A stretch of DNA of 64,000 nucleotides from Psilocybe azurescens (Eukaryota; Basidiomycota; Agaricomycetes; Agaricales; Agrocybaceae), in contig JAJIRX010000859.1 in assembly GCA_023853785.1 (NCBI GenBank), positions 310,001 through 374,000 of the forward strand, given 5' to 3'. The notes below the pieces were generated by a model. That model searched no databases and was not told the origin of the DNA. It saw only the letters and a list, made by a program, of their open reading frames with translations. A program made the translations under genes and the position numbers. This document shows, piece after piece, positions 1 through 13,102 of this stretch; position 1 is the first letter of the stretch; each line of letters opens with the position of its first letter.

Positions 1-934
1 GACGAATTCATAAGTATGATTTGTGTGTATCCTGGTTTCCGTCTCCCCGTTTAATATATCTGAGTGTTCATGCGAGTGCATTTAGACATCATGTGCATCT
101 CGGACTTCTACCAGTATGACTGATACCCGGCATCGCACCACTGAACGGACGCTGTCATTACGCCTGAGAAAGATGTAGTGGGTAAATCTGGGAGTAGAGT
201 GGTTCTGTTTTATGTGCATGTGTTAGTGAGATTCTTTGCTGCTTCGATCTTATGGTTAAGGTATGCTTCGTTGATAATCAATAGAGATAATTGTGCCAGA
301 ATATCGCCATTATGCTCACAGAATCCGGTTGTGTAGAGGGTCACCCGGGCCAAGGTGTCTCCAAATTCAGGGGAATTTAGACTGGACTGATCACGTAAAC
401 GATAATCGCTTCTTTGTGGTTGCTACTTCCATACAGTTACATTGAAGGTGAGGATCTTCCTGCCTTCAAACCGGCCCTCAAACTCGACCCGTGGTGTCGT
501 TCCAATGGCAGCATGGTCACCGACATATCATCGAATACCGAACACGAACTATTCCGTGTTTCCCACCTGGCGTCTTCGGAGAACCTGTCTTCTGAACTCT
601 CAGATGAGCTGATTTCTTGACCGTCATTGAAACATCATAGGTGAGTCAAGTCATTCTCCGATATAATGAATGCTTCAGACCAGGACTAGATAGAGGCACG
701 ATGATGAGAACGAAGGCCGATTATGTTCTGGATGTCCTGGATACTCTTTCGAAAGTTGATTCGCAAAGCTGAGTGAAAACATTGATCAAGGCTACCCGAA
801 GGTTTGCACGTGGCCACACTTGAATAGTTGAGTAGTTATCAGAACGATCGGTTCGAATTTCGAAAGGACAGCAAATGTTAAGAGTAAATAACTATGAATA
901 ATTCTCCTGCACACACCGATCCGGCGATCCTGTA
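1..934. other. No supported gene
   Basis: I see no gene here that can be defended. The longest open stretch, at 414-620 on the plus strand, lacks an ATG start and has no recognisable domain. The region lies downstream of the first DUF6593-like copy, so part of it may be its 3' untranslated region. Confidence 0.5.
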
Positions 935-2128
935 CTAGTAATATGAAACACGCCGGTTTCGCTCTAAAATCAGCACGGATATCAGGATATCATCGAACCG
1001 GGCATGCCCAATTGGCATGATTTCTAATTTGGCTTCCGGGAAGGGTTTGTTCTTCTGCATCAGCTCCTCGGTCGGAGTGAACCTAGCAAGAGGTTTGGTA
1101 TCGTCGTCACGTTTATAGCACTGTTGAGCATACACGGAGAAGTGAGTTCTTGAAAGCTATGAATAGTTATGTTGCAAGTTGACAAAAATACAAACTGTAT
1201 ACACGTTAACCATAGGATAACCAGGACAGCTCCACGTTAGACGCCGATCGGATTTGAATTTCGATCCCCAATCAAAGTGTTTCTGGGGGTTGGTTGAGCT
1301 TATATGAAATAAATGTTCCGGGAGAAACACGCACCACACCCTTCCTTTTTCCTTTGGTAAATATTGTGGGCATTGAATACTCAAATCCCCTGATGGTTAC
1401 GCTTTCTGATCGAGGTGTCGGACTTTCCATATGCGAGGGATAGGTCTGGAGTGTCCTATAGATTTGATACGTCAAAGTTCATAACAAATGGAGACGATTT
1501 CATACTTGAATCCACCAACGTATTCTCCTTGCCCACTTCCTCCCCTCACCACAGTAGTTATGAAGCAGAATGGGAGAAAGGGGTCATGGCCTACTGAAAT
1601 ATGATAAACCGGGCGTGTGTCTGGAGAGTCCAGCGTCGGTATCAAAATCATAGCACTGCTGCTACCACCCAAGCTCGAGAATGTATATGTGAGCGGGTAT
1701 GAAGGAATCCGGGCAACGTCATAACTAGAGAAAACAAAAGAATTTAGATCTCACTTGTGACGGTTTTGAGAAGCTTATACTTGGGGGTGGCTCGATGGGC
1801 GACGGTGGCTCATTCACCGTATCTCCAAGCTGATTTGATGGGTATTGATCAGCAGAACATGGAATAATGTGTTTAGGGGACTCACAATCACCGCATTTTC
1901 TTGTCCTGGTCCATTGGATAAGATGACTTGTTGCCCTTCGTTCAATGCATCGAAGTTCCAAGTCATTGTGACCTCGCTTGTGGATCCGGGCATCTCGTTC
2001 TGTTCTGGTAATAATGGTGCAGGACGGGCGGCAGGGCTTGATGAAGAAGATGCGCCGGCAACCTGGGAACTTGGATGTCCTGAACCTTCAGGTTCGCGGG
2101 AACGCCGATAGCCAGAGAAGAACGGCAT
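935..2128 (-). CDS. DUF6593-like protein, copy A (multi-exon)
   Basis: This is the first of three tandem, same-strand paralogues. The proposed ATG at 2128 opens a Ser/Pro/Ala-rich, probably disordered N-terminus (about 80 residues) that ends in a PPS motif. A middle exon near 1480-1680 carries a motif of the form DTRPVYHISVGHDPFLP, shared by all copies. A further exon near 1250 has FDWG followed by LTWSCP. The last exon (935-1135) has LARFTP, then EIMPIG and FDDILISVLILERNRR, which matches the C-terminal signature I know from the basidiomycete DUF6593 family (a hydrophobic strand followed by ER-x-RR). Exon limits were not all fixed. Function is unknown. The DUF6593 assignment is inference from the C-terminal pattern; the paralogy between copies is seen directly. 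Confidence 0.6.
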
Positions 2129-3055
2129 AGTGATTGACGCCTGAAAGTTTAGTATGTGGTGGCTGAAAGTGAGAGAAAATGTCCAGTCAAAGGCCCCACC
2201 CGACAAGAAATCGTTTGTACGAATATCAATATGTACATTTGCAGTGTATTACTGATCGTGGAGGCAGCAACGAACAGTAACTGTAAGTTCTCGGCGCTCG
2301 CGTTCGTAACCCGGGTTTGTCGGTTATCAACGATCAGAGCCACTGATCTTGACTTTAGGCTTTGACTCCCTCCCATCGTGTTGCAAAGTCTTAAGGCTTT
2401 ATTAAGTTAATCACTTCTTACAACTATGCGGTCTACTACTAGACTACTCATCATGAAGTGCGATGCTTAGATCGCATACCCTAAAATAATCTGATGGACG
2501 GACCAACGAACAACAACATAGCACAAACACAGCCCGACAAAACTGTAAAAGTACCATTTGAGGAGGCGACGCTTGGCTGATTACACTTGAGAATACTGGT
2601 CGACTTAAAGAGACTATGTAAATCTACTGAGAGTTATATCAAACATTTATCAATATTAGACGCTCTCCGAAAGCAACAAGAAATATCCAAGTGTCAAATT
2701 TAGACGCCGTCGATGAAAGCGTTTTTAGCCCACCGCGATTCCAAGTTCCAACTCCCTCATGAGTGAACATACTTGAAGTCGGATAAACGGCACCGTGGCG
2801 TTGTCAGCGTTATAAAAGACTATAGCCGCAGCCTGGCTTGACCTTTAACGACAAAAAAACGTAGCAGCTCCAAGATTTCAGACAAATCTTTGTTATTGCA
2901 TCTTGAAATTTGATCCTGGACATATCCAAGCGAAACCAGAGCAATTGGATCTTGCTATAGTAATACACGTATGCCAGCAAACTTAAATAATAAATCCTGT
3001 CTCTTTCACCGTGTTCAAACCTACAGAGCCTGGGATCGGGACCTTTCCCGGATTA
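2129..3055. other. Spacer between DUF6593-like copies A and B
   Basis: The region lies upstream of copy A and downstream of copy B. No domain or conserved exon could be read on either strand. It presumably holds the copy A promoter and the copy B 3' end. Confidence 0.4.
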
Positions 3056-4203
3056 CTATTCCACGATTCTATCTGGCGACGACGTTTTCCGGGTTTCCAA
3101 GTGCACTTCGTTAGTGTCAAGTGCCGCAGTAAGCCGTTGTCGCTCGAGGAGCAAGATCGATATTATTATGTCGTCGAGAAGCGTTTGGCCGATGGGCATT
3201 ACTATCAGCTGGGGCTCTGCGCGAGGACTGTTGGTCGCGAGGCTCGCAGAGACGCAGAACTCCGCAAAAATGCGGTTATCATCGGCTGGATCGTGGCACT
3301 ACAGCGGACAGAAATTTTCTCAGAAAGGGCCCCATGCACGAAATCTATGTCCATATGCAAGCACTTACTGTAAACTTCCCGGCTGACGGCCAATGAGGAC
3401 ACGTCCATTGCATATTAAAAACCTGTTTGTTCCCCCAGCTAAAGCATTGCTGAAATAGCCAATATCTATCAGCTCAAGTTCTCCCACAATGGCGTACAGA
3501 GACAGCGATGATAAACATACAGATCCCTTTTTCTTTTTCGTTTTTGAAATATATCCATTAATTTATATTCACTTCCATTTATAAATACAGGCTGCTGTGG
3601 GTGGTTTGGAATAGATATAGCCGTCCTAGAAAAGAATCAGCAAGCAATTTGTTCAGATGTATAACGCAATGGTTCAAGGGAAAAAAGGAAATCCAGAAAA
3701 GTGCAACTCACTTGAACCCTCCTACATACAGACCCTGGTCATTAGATCCTTTGACGACAGAAGTCACGAGGTGCGTCGGAATGAAAGGATCGTGCCCGAT
3801 TGAAATATGGTATAAAGCTTGGGCACCCGCCGGGGACTCCACATGGGTCGGGATAAGCAGCATCGCGCTAGCGCTGGTGCCAAGCAGCGAAAACGAATAC
3901 GCGAGGGGTACACCTGAAAGGAGCGCATTATCATACCTAACCCGGCCATTTTTTATGATTCAGTCAGCTCCAGTCAATGATTTTGAAATCGGTGTCAAGT
4001 TATGCATGACTTACGAAGGAGGATGTCCATCAAGCGGAGAAATGGGCACTACTGCTGCCGACGACGGCCCGGAATAGTATGGAGATGACAGGGAATGCAT
4101 CGGCGACAGGGGGGAAAGGGTAAGCCGCCGCAATGGTCGTGTCGACTTGCTCCAACGAAACGGAGGATCGCCCTTTTGTCGTGTGCAAGGCAGCTGGCTC
4201 CAT
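3056..4203 (-). CDS. DUF6593-like protein, copy B (frame damaged)
   Basis: Second tandem copy. A start at 4203 begins MEPAALHTTKGRSSVS; this disordered segment must change frame near 4080 to reach the family ending SPLDGHPPS before a GTAAGT donor. The next exon (about 3725-3940) encodes an AYSFSLLGTS-like segment and YHISIGHDPFIPTHLVTS, closely matching copies A and C. An exon near 3390 has MQWTCPHWPSAGKF. The last exon carries IVMPIGQTLLDDIIISILLL followed by ERQRL, and the frame closes at 3056-3058. The frame change in the first exon means the copy is either mis-sequenced or decaying. Function unknown; same family as its neighbours. Confidence 0.55.
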
Positions 4204-5018
4204 TTTCGCGGTGGTGAGTCAGAGCTAGCTCGGGTCGATAAGGAACACAGCAGAACGTGCTGACTGGAGCTGCTAACTCGTCAACCCTCATATAGGGGAT
4301 CAGGCAGCGCCGGGTTCGGGTTTCGCGTATATACTTCAAATGGTTTCCAGCAAGCCTCTCTACGAAATTGGACTGTAACATAAATAGAAATTGCGATGGG
4401 AATAACACTTTTGGGCTATTCGAGCACTTACAGAATAGAATCACAGATTCAGTGTGTCTGAGTGCTATGCATGTGTCACGGCTGGCTGATTTTTGCAGTT
4501 TCTCAAGAGTTGATAGATTGATCATCTAATTACAGAAGCCACGACCGTTCTCAGTTTTGACTTTCTAGTCCCATGTGTATAGATGACCAGCAACCGACTT
4601 ACAATCAGGGAGGATGCGGCTGATGATGATGATGATCAGTTTGGTCTATATCAATTGCAAATATTGGAGGTTAATGAGCAGTATTGTCAAACTCGAAGAA
4701 CAGACCGAAGTTCACGCAATTTGCTTCTCTATGGCCGGACGATAGCGGACGGTTCACAACGCCGACGATGACGCTCAGAGACACGGATGCGTCGAAAGTA
4801 CTTAGGTTCCTTGACAAAACGATGAGTCAACGTTGTGAAGCGGGTTGGATGCGACGAGTGCTGTGCGAAGTGTCAAGATAAATAAGAGAATAGACGGTCC
4901 TCTGAGGACATTTGAATCATCATCATCTTCTGATGATCCAGGATATCTATGTTTCAAAAAATCATCGCAGTTGTCTCCAGGACAGCTATCCTTCGTGCAC
5001 TTTGATCGTTATCGTCTA
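4204..5018. other. Spacer between DUF6593-like copies B and C
   Basis: No gene is supported. The stretch holds the upstream region of copy B and a short CATCATCATC-like simple repeat near 4916. Extra 5' exons of copy B cannot be excluded. Confidence 0.4.
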
Positions 5019-6275
5019 TTAATTCTTCTTGCTTAATGGATTGTGGGGACCAGTATCAGAAAGCAACAACAGTCGCCGGCGTTCTAGGAGTAGGATAGAG
5101 AGGACGAGATCATCAAATACAGAATGACCAATCGGCAAGACGGTCAATAATGGGTTCTCCTTCGGTTCCAGTCGGCGACTAGACACGCTGTATTCTGCGT
5201 ATACGTGATTATTGACTGGGTTGCGACACTTTTGAGTTGGAACAGAATCAGCAACACACCCACGTTACCGAAGCGAATAATGAACACATGACAAAAACTC
5301 ACAATGAATGTACCCGCAGAAGGCCAATTAGGACACGTCCACTGCAATCGAATCCGGGTCATAGTTCCGTCGCCCCAATCGAATGTTTGCTATCATACGA
5401 AATCATTATCATTCAAATCCAGAAACCAGAAACTGTAAAATTTTAACCGCTTACGTTGCCTTTCTTCTTCGTTCCCGGCTTGAATACATCCGACTGCCTG
5501 CCTTCAGACCCACGGATAGAAATCGCTTGTCCGGAATTGTCGCTCTGCAGCAACGTTGTGCTAAGTCCAAGGAGGTTAGTTGCTTGTCTCACCGAGGGGC
5601 GTGTTTGAGGTTCGACTTACTGAAAGCTACCGACGTAGGTATCTTGATCACTGGACCCTCTGAATATAGATGTCACCAGACATGTCGGAAGGAAAGGTTC
5701 ATGGCCGACGGAAACATAGTAAAGAGGTCTGGTGTCCACAGCACCCTGCCGTGGGACAACAAACATGGCGTTACTGGTGCCTATTTGGGAGAAAGAATAG
5801 GCTATTGCGACATCAGGGATAGGGATATTGTTATAGCTTCCAGGTGTAAGATTCAAATTTAGCCACCGTCAAGAAGATGTGGATATGAAAAGGGCACTCA
5901 CGAGGGTGGCAGATTACCGGGTAAAGGACTCCCTTCATCCATTGATTTGAAGGAGCGACTGTGTTTTGAAGTTGAAGTGTCTGCACGAGGTCTGGTAGAG
6001 AACATCTGACCCCCTGCCGTTAGCGTTGTATGCCAGGACTGTTGTGGCGGCTCGAGGGTCGCCTGGGTCGCCGAAGATGCGACAGACATTGCCTTGGTAT
6101 CATCACGAGGCGAATGAGGTGCGAAGTTTGTCTGGTGGCCATTTGTGGGCTGTTGGGCCTCCGAAGTTGTTGGATTTCGTGGAGGCTTGGTGATATTGCG
6201 TGTAGGTACTACCAAAGGGAAAGGATTGATTCTGGTATCTTGTTCTTTGCGGCAGGAGCCTTGCCGTTGAAACAT
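5019..6275 (-). CDS. DUF6593-like protein, copy C
   Basis: Third tandem copy. The N-terminal exon (about 5900-6275) is Ser/Thr/Pro-rich and ends SPLPGNLPPS at a GTGAGT donor, aligning with copies A and B. The next exon (about 5640-5850) has AIAYSFSQIGTSNAMFVVP, then DTRPLYYVSVGHEPFLPTC. A later exon has FDWGDG followed by LQWTCPNWPSAGTF. The final exon has LPIGHSVFDDLVLSILLLER followed by RRL, and the frame closes at 5019-5021. The exon order and phases repeat those of copies A and B, so the trio arose by tandem duplication. The exact start is uncertain; in-frame ATGs lie further inside. Function unknown. Confidence 0.55.
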
Positions 6276-7094
6276 CTTCGTTGGCTTTGTCGTACGATGC
6301 TAAGACGTTACGTATGCAGTTGAGGAGCTCTGGCAACCCGCGAGCGGTATCTTGAAGAAGAGATGGGCCTTGTTGGGTTGAACGGGATAATATGGCTGCA
6401 GAAAACTACTCACCTCATGGGGGTTCGTGACCAGAAGATAATGTTGGGAGAACCCTCTTCACATGTAGGCGTGCATCAGAGAAGTTCCCGACCCTGTCAA
6501 GTTCTCCGAAGGCAAATGAACGTGATGCCGTTTCTCGTGAAATTTGAATGGTTGACGTTTGTCGAGGTCATGCGGGGCACGGGGCACACGACGCGAATAA
6601 ACAGATAGCAGCTTTCAGGAATATTAAAGAGCTATACTTTCTCGGGGGCACAGTATAAAGTAAACATGTATTTGTAGTCAGTTGCAACAAGTTTGTGATG
6701 TTGAGGGGGTCAACTTGAGTAGATTCAAAATAACCGCCCAGCAGCGCCCAGCACAGCCACATAGTAAGTGAGTCCCACGTTTTCGGCTTTCAATCGGCTT
6801 GGGTCCTCTTCAAAGCGACAAAAGATGCAAAAAAAAGGGTTTGAATACGCCGAGAGGTTTTGTGGTGGCTAGTGTAGCGTAGTCCTTGTCAAGTACACTC
6901 TGCTATAGATAAGAATTAAAATTTCAAGTTACATACAGTGGACCGGAAAAGGAATACACACATACACGGGTGGATACAGCCACGTGTTTGGAGAAAAGAC
7001 GGTCGTCCGCAAGCTTGGAATTGGATTGTCTGACTAACATTTGACCACTCTCTATTCACACTACTCTTTGGGCCTCTCGCTCAGTTCTTGATTT
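6276..7094. other. Intergenic region upstream of SSM4
   Basis: This holds the upstream regions of DUF6593-like copy C (minus) and the SSM4 gene (plus), so it is a candidate divergent promoter. Several open stretches on both strands lack domain signal, and one or two may be unrecognised 5' exons of copy C. Confidence 0.4.
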
Positions 7095-10000
7095 ATGCAA
7101 GAAGCTGATGAACAAGGTACCGTGCATGTCCATGTCTTGTCTTCTAGCACTCATCTAGATACCTTACCTCCCTATAGATACATGTCGAATCTGCAGTGCA
7201 CCGGCAGAGCCCGACCAACCCCTCTTCCATCCTTGCAAATGCTCGGGCACCATTCGTTACATTCATCAAGACTGGTGAGCTACAAATTCTACTGAATCTG
7301 ACCCTTTGAACCAACCAGTTGATTGCTATCACATAGTCTGACAACATGGCTTGCCCATAGCAAGAAGAAGACTTGCGATGTCTGCAAGCATCCCTACTCA
7401 TTTACAAAAGGTATGTATATCTATTCCTGTCACTTTCTATGGGCGTTGTGTGCTAATCTTGTGCTCTGTCAAGTGTATGCCTCGGATATGCCTTCATCAC
7501 TCCCGCCACTCCTCCTCATCCGAAGGCTCCTACAACAAGTGTTCTTTGCACTTCTTTTCGTTCTCCGGGGCATAGCTGTTGCTGCCATTTGGCTGGGTGT
7601 TCTGCCATGGGTGACAGTTTGGACATGGAGAATGTACTTTTCAATGGGCGAGTCTGCGTACGTACATTCCGAGCTTCAACACTACCCGTCACTGACAGCT
7701 TCTATTAGCGCTTGGTGGATAAGCGACCGTCCAAAACCTCCATCAACAGAATCCACTTTATTCTTCAACAAAATCCGCTACGAGGCCCCAGCCCCGCCTT
7801 CGAAGAACGTCTTCTCCAAAATCTCCTCTCATCCTGCATGGCTGGCGCTCTCAGCAGACATATTCACCGGCCAGATCATCGCATCGCTCATCGTCCTCAC
7901 ATTCGTCGCCGTCTTTCTCCTCCGCGAATGGATCTCGCAGAACGCCCGTCCTGGTGTCTTCGAAGAAGAGGAGCTGCCGGAGGAACCTGCTGCGGCACAA
8001 CAGCAGCAGCAGCCTGGGCTGGTTCGTCGCCTTGTACCGCTGAACGACGTCGCAAATGCGAACCGCGAGCGTGATAGAGAGCGGGCGGCGCTGAACGAGC
8101 GGCAGATTGAAGCCATGCGTGCCCTCAATGCCATGCGACACAATTTGGACCCAGAGATCGCAATGGACCCCGACCGCTGGCATACAGACGCGCAGATCGC
8201 GGATGCTGCGAATCGACGGCTGCGGAAGAAGAAAAGAACAAAGCCAGAAATTCACTAGGCGACGAGACCCACAATCTGCGAAACGCGGCTGGTCGAGAGG
8301 AAGATGGTGGCCCACAGTTTGAAATAGAGGCTTTGAAGCGGAAGACATTCCACCGACACGTCGCGAGGGCGCAAGCCACCCGTCGTAAGTATCCCCGTCC
8401 GCCCACTCCTGAACTCGAGGTCGCGGAATTGCACAACACCTTTGACTTTGTCATTCCACTCGATCCACCAGCGACACACAACACCGACGACGCCTCTGCC
8501 CCATCTGCTAGTACGTCCTCAGCACCACCACCATCCTTCTTTGGACCGAGCACCTCTTCTTCATCGTCATCGTCATCGTCGTCATTACCACCACTACCAA
8601 CTGCAACAAGAACAGGAGGAGCAGCAGCAGCAGCGGGAGATGAACCACATTCACCTTTCCCATCCGTCACTCTCCAGCCACCCAGCGGCGACATCCCATT
8701 TTCGCTGCGCAGATGGGGAGGAGACGAACACCACACCGCCCTATCCTGCCCAGCCGCCACCGCAACCACAAGCGAGCGCGAGCACGAGCACAAGCTTAGC
8801 TCGGCCCCCTCTTCCCATGGCCCCGCTCCCCCAGGCCGGACACAACTCGCCCTTCCTGTTCTCTCCCGGCAAGACGTCGCTCGATTCGCCGAGCATGTCG
8901 ACGTACCGCGCCCCCGAGGAATTGCAAAACGAGGCGCAGGGGGCAGGCGTGGGCGGGGCCGTCGACGGCACCCGGCTATTTCCCGTTGAACGCTAAGGGG
9001 ACACGGACGAGGAGGAGGAAGATGGCGAGGAGGAGGAAAACGACGACGAGGAAGACGAGGACGAGGGCAGTCCGTTCGCGTCTACTTCTACACCACCGAA
9101 GAGACGGCGGTACGCGGGCGAGTATTCTGGGAGCGAGGAGGAGGGATATGGGGGTGCGCAGCGTCGGTTTAAACGGCGCGGCGACCAGCATCAGGAGGAA
9201 GAAGAACTAGAAGAAGAAGAGAGAGAGAGAGGACGAGGAAAGCAGCCCATGCCAGCCTCCGACGCCGACATGGACGCGTCGTCCGAGTCCAACTCTGACG
9301 TGGACATGGAAGCCGAGCGCAATCGATACTTCCAGGCCGCGATGGAGGCGGAGCACGAAATGCCGCCTGGGCTGCTGAACCTGAGCGAGTCTGACGACAC
9401 GGAGGAGGAGGGCGAAGAGGATGATCGCGACGATGAGCAGGAGTTGGAGCTGGAAGAGAGACGCCGGAACCGCCGGCCGCATCCTCTGCGACGTCGTGGT
9501 GTGGAGGCCGAGCTCGAAGAGGAGGAGGAGGAACATGGGGATGAAATGTTCCACGATGTCCATGACGACGATGTTGGGGAGGGGTTGTTTGATGATGATG
9601 ATGACGACGAGGCTGAGTGGGACGATGACGAACAACGTCAGCAGCCACAACAGGCGGTTGCGGCACCGGCAGCGCCCCGGGCGTGCAGGTAATCCAGTGG
9701 GGTGAACCTGGTGTTCCTGGTGATGCGGCTGTGAATGCAGACCCTAACGGTGCAGGATTGTTGGAGGAAGACGCAGAGGGCAACGCTGAAGACGATTTAG
9801 AAGGCGTGATGGAAGGTAAGCTATTTGCTTTGCATGTTTTTTTTTTTGAGGTTTGTTGACATCTGGATTGTAGCTATTGGAATGAGAGGTCCTATTTATG
9901 GTGTGTTCCAAAATGTAAGTTGTTATTCTTATTGCGTTTGAAGCTATTTCTTATGTTGGAATTTGTCGTACAGGCGGCTTTGATGATTTTCGTTCTGGAT

Positions 10001-13000
10001 ACTGCCATTGGCATCGGCATATGGGTACCTTTTACAATCGGCAAAACGACTGCACTCTTAACAGTACGTCGACACACATCTTCATATTCACACATCACTC
10101 ATTCAGTCTTTCTATAATAAAGCTGGACCCCCGTCGACTTCTACAAGTCCTACATCTACCTATACGAGCCATGCGATACGTCACAGACCCCTTCGTCGAT
10201 GCCGTGGTGTTCATCATCATGCGCGTCATGCTTCCTCGCATCGGACGGCTGTTCGGCAGAATATTGAGTGTTTTCATGTTCCTCGCCTCGGTCACGGTCG
10301 GCAACTTGTTAGGCAAGAGTACAAGCTCGGGTATCTCAGAGTTCTCGATGAAAATGGTATGTCGTTCTTTGCCATCCTTTTGTTTTGTTTTTGTTTCGGA
10401 AGAGCAACAACTAATCATACTTCGTTTGTTTCTTCTCTGTAGTACAATCAATCGGCAGACCTGCTAAACAAACCCCTCGCTCAGCTATCTGCATGGTCGT
10501 CCCCTTCAAATGTGACAGCAGAAGCCATACCCGCCTCCAACTCGACTACCGACTTCCTGGCGGCGCTTCCAGATTATCTAGGATTCACCGAGCCATACTT
10601 CGAAGTCGTCGGGCGAGAGGTCAGGACCGTTACCACCGAGGCCCAGGAATCCTGGATCAAGCTGGCGTTGGGCAACGGCCCAGGAAATCGCCTCTTCGCC
10701 GTGTTCCTTGGGTATTGCGTGGTCTGCATACTAGTGCTGCTTTATTTGAATATTTTGACTGTTGGAAACGCGAGATCGGCGGGTGTCGCCGTCAGGAATG
10801 CTGTTCGTCAGCAGCTGCTTGTCTTGAAGGTATTTTGTCCTTTTATTCTTACTTTACAACGCCTTTTTCTCATAATGTGTTGCATAAAAGGTCGCGGCGT
10901 TCATTTTCATCGAGCTGGTCATTTTCCCGCTGGGTTGTGGTATTGTGCTGGATCTGTGCACTGTGTGGCTGTTCCCAGAGGCCAATCTGCAATCGCGCAT
11001 TGCGTTCTTCTACTCGGCGCCGCTCACGGCCATGTTCTACCATTGGGTTGCAGGGACAATGTTTATGTACGCTAAACCTTCAATATCTTGTCGAATTTCC
11101 GAACTTACGTGTGTAAACAATTTGCAGGTACTCGTTTGCCGTACTTCTATCGGGTTGTCGGAGCGTCATGCGCCCCGGAGCGATGTGGTTTATTAAGGAT
11201 CCTCAAGACCAGAATTCGCATCCTATACGGGACATTCTCGATCGTCCGACGCTTACGCAGCTGCGCAAGATCAGTATTAGCGGTCTGATGTACTCGTTCG
11301 TGGTCGCTTGCGTTGTTGGCAGCGTTGCGGCATTGCTCGTCGTGGGGAGCAAGTCCATCTTGCCTTTCAGGTGGAAGAATCGGTATGTGCTTCATTATAA
11401 ATGGGCTGTGTAACGGTGTTTCTGAGCCTATAATCTAATGTTCTAGGGAGCCGCTATCGAACGTGCCTGTTGACCTGTTGTTCCTACATCTTGTCCTGCC
11501 TTACACCATGCACTATTTCCGGCCGAAGAAGGCCATCAAGCATTCACGACCGTTGTGTGGAAGTTCATAGCGACACGTCTGCGTCTCACTTCGTATTTCT
11601 TTGGTGGACGGTATCCTGAGGAAGAATTCACCCCGAAGAACTGGAAAGAGAACTTTGTTCGAGGGAACATCCTTGTTGTGATGGACGACGACCATGCAGA
11701 TGGCACCTTCCGCCGCGTCCCGGCGACTGATAATCTGGCGCTGCCTAGAGATATGCGCGCGACGGTCGCCGTTACGCCCGAAGGCGAACCTGTGGACGAC
11801 GCTAACAGGGAGCTCATGGATCTGCAGAATGCCGAAGCGGAGAAGGCCAAGAGGTCGATCAAGGACGACTACATGATTGTTTACATGCCACCACACTTCC
11901 GCTGGCGTATTATCACGTTCATCGCCATCTTTTGGATCTTTGGCGCCATCGTCTTAGGCTTCACGGTTGCTCTACCTGTTCAACTTGGGCGCAGCTTCTT
12001 CAGGCTGTTCACAGCGCGCGAGGTGCATGACGGATACTCGTTCATCATCGGCTTTTACCTCGTCTGGGTGTGCTACCTCACAGCCAAAGCGGTCGACCGG
12101 CTGGACAAGCGCCGTCAGCGGAGGAGTGCAGAAGGCCCGCGCGCTGACCTGCATGTGCTCGTGCTCAAGCGCGGGCTGCTGTGGGTCGCGAAGACGGCGT
12201 ATATGGTGTTCTTCCTGGGCATCGTCATCCCGGTGCTGTTGGCGCTCGTGATCGATTTGTACATCATCCTCCCCATTCGGTTGACGATCGATCCGAGCAT
12301 GGTGCCGAGGATACGTATCGTCGATCTTTGGGCCCTTGGACTGCTCTATTCGAAGATTGTGATGATGTCACAGCGTCTGCCGCCAAGTCGGATTTCGCGA
12401 GGGTTGCAGAGTGTAAGTCGCTGTTGCCATTATCGCCTTTTTCCTTTTTTGTTCTTTGTGTTGCCATTTCTTATGTTGATGACCTTCTTTCAAATAGATT
12501 GCTTCGCATGGTTGGACCCGGCCTGACCCAATAAGGGCCACAAAAGACGTGATTGGCCCGTTGGGCGGTGGATTGCTCGCCATGATTTTGTTCCCTGGCG
12601 CCGTCTTCCGCGGGCTACAATACCTCCTCCCCGAGATCAGCGTAGACAATCGATTCATATGTACGTGGTTATGCATCCATGTCGCGTCGTAACAACTAAC
12701 CAACCCACCTGCTCCTCCTCTCCCGCTACTCCCATTTTTCCTTTTATAGTCATGCATGTGTACCCGACGGTATTTATCTTCGCGGGCGGTATGCGCTCTG
12801 CGATCAAGCTATATGCTATGTTATCCTCTTGGTCCCAAGCCGTTCGGGATAAGGAGTTTTTGGTAGAGATGAGGCTGCGGAACCATGAGCCTGAAAAGGT
12901 GGAGGCGCCTCCTGTCCCTGCGACCGGCGGCGCAGAGGGTGAAAGGGAGGAGGACAAAGACGAGGACGAGGGGCATGAGCCAGAGCAGGCTCTGCCCGAG

Positions 13001-13102
13001 GAGCAGGAGAAGCCCCAGCAGGAGGAGCGGGATATTCATTGGGACGAATACCTGGCTGAAAACGAGAGAATCAACGCGGAGAGAAGGGCCGCGTGGCTAT
13101 AA
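7095..13102 (+). CDS. SSM4: RING-CH (RINGv) E3 ubiquitin ligase, Doa10/SSM4/MARCH6 type, with frame breaks
   Basis: This is the large multi-spanning ER/inner-nuclear-membrane ubiquitin ligase of ER-associated degradation. Early exons 7095-7116, 7178-7274, 7337-7410, 7474-7657 and 7709 onward splice into a RING-CH domain within the first 60 residues: CRIC, then [20 protein letters not shown], then KKTCDVCKHPYSF, giving C4HC3 zinc ligands. Hydrophobic segments follow, then a long acidic low-complexity region (about 8.9-9.65 kb), then many membrane segments to an acidic tail ending at 13102. A 100-nt intron (8511-8610) resolves one frame change. A possible 63-nt intron (8949-9011) would remove an in-frame TAA at 8994. 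Three single-base losses remain, near 8200, in the C-run at 9675-9678 and near 11540; each shifts the frame by -1. The family identity is firm; whether this copy is functional depends on whether the indels are real. Confidence 0.88.

Noticed and set aside
414..620. 68-residue open frame on the plus strand
   Set aside because: It starts without ATG, has no family motif and lies in a gene-free flank; not enough to call a gene.
8119..8195. A 77-nt intron (GTGCCC...CGCAG) that would repair the first SSM4 frame change
   Set aside because: It fits the frame but the donor is poor, and it would delete a peptide (AMRALNAMRHNLDPE) that looks genuine; a lost base is more likely.
8125..8793. Long minus-strand open frame opposite the SSM4 low-complexity region
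   Set aside because: Its Ser/Gly/Asp runs are the mirror of the acidic, repetitive plus-strand coding sequence; no independent domain.
9169..9783. 204-codon minus-strand open frame within SSM4
   Set aside because: GC-rich and repetitive antisense of the acidic region; composition explains its openness.
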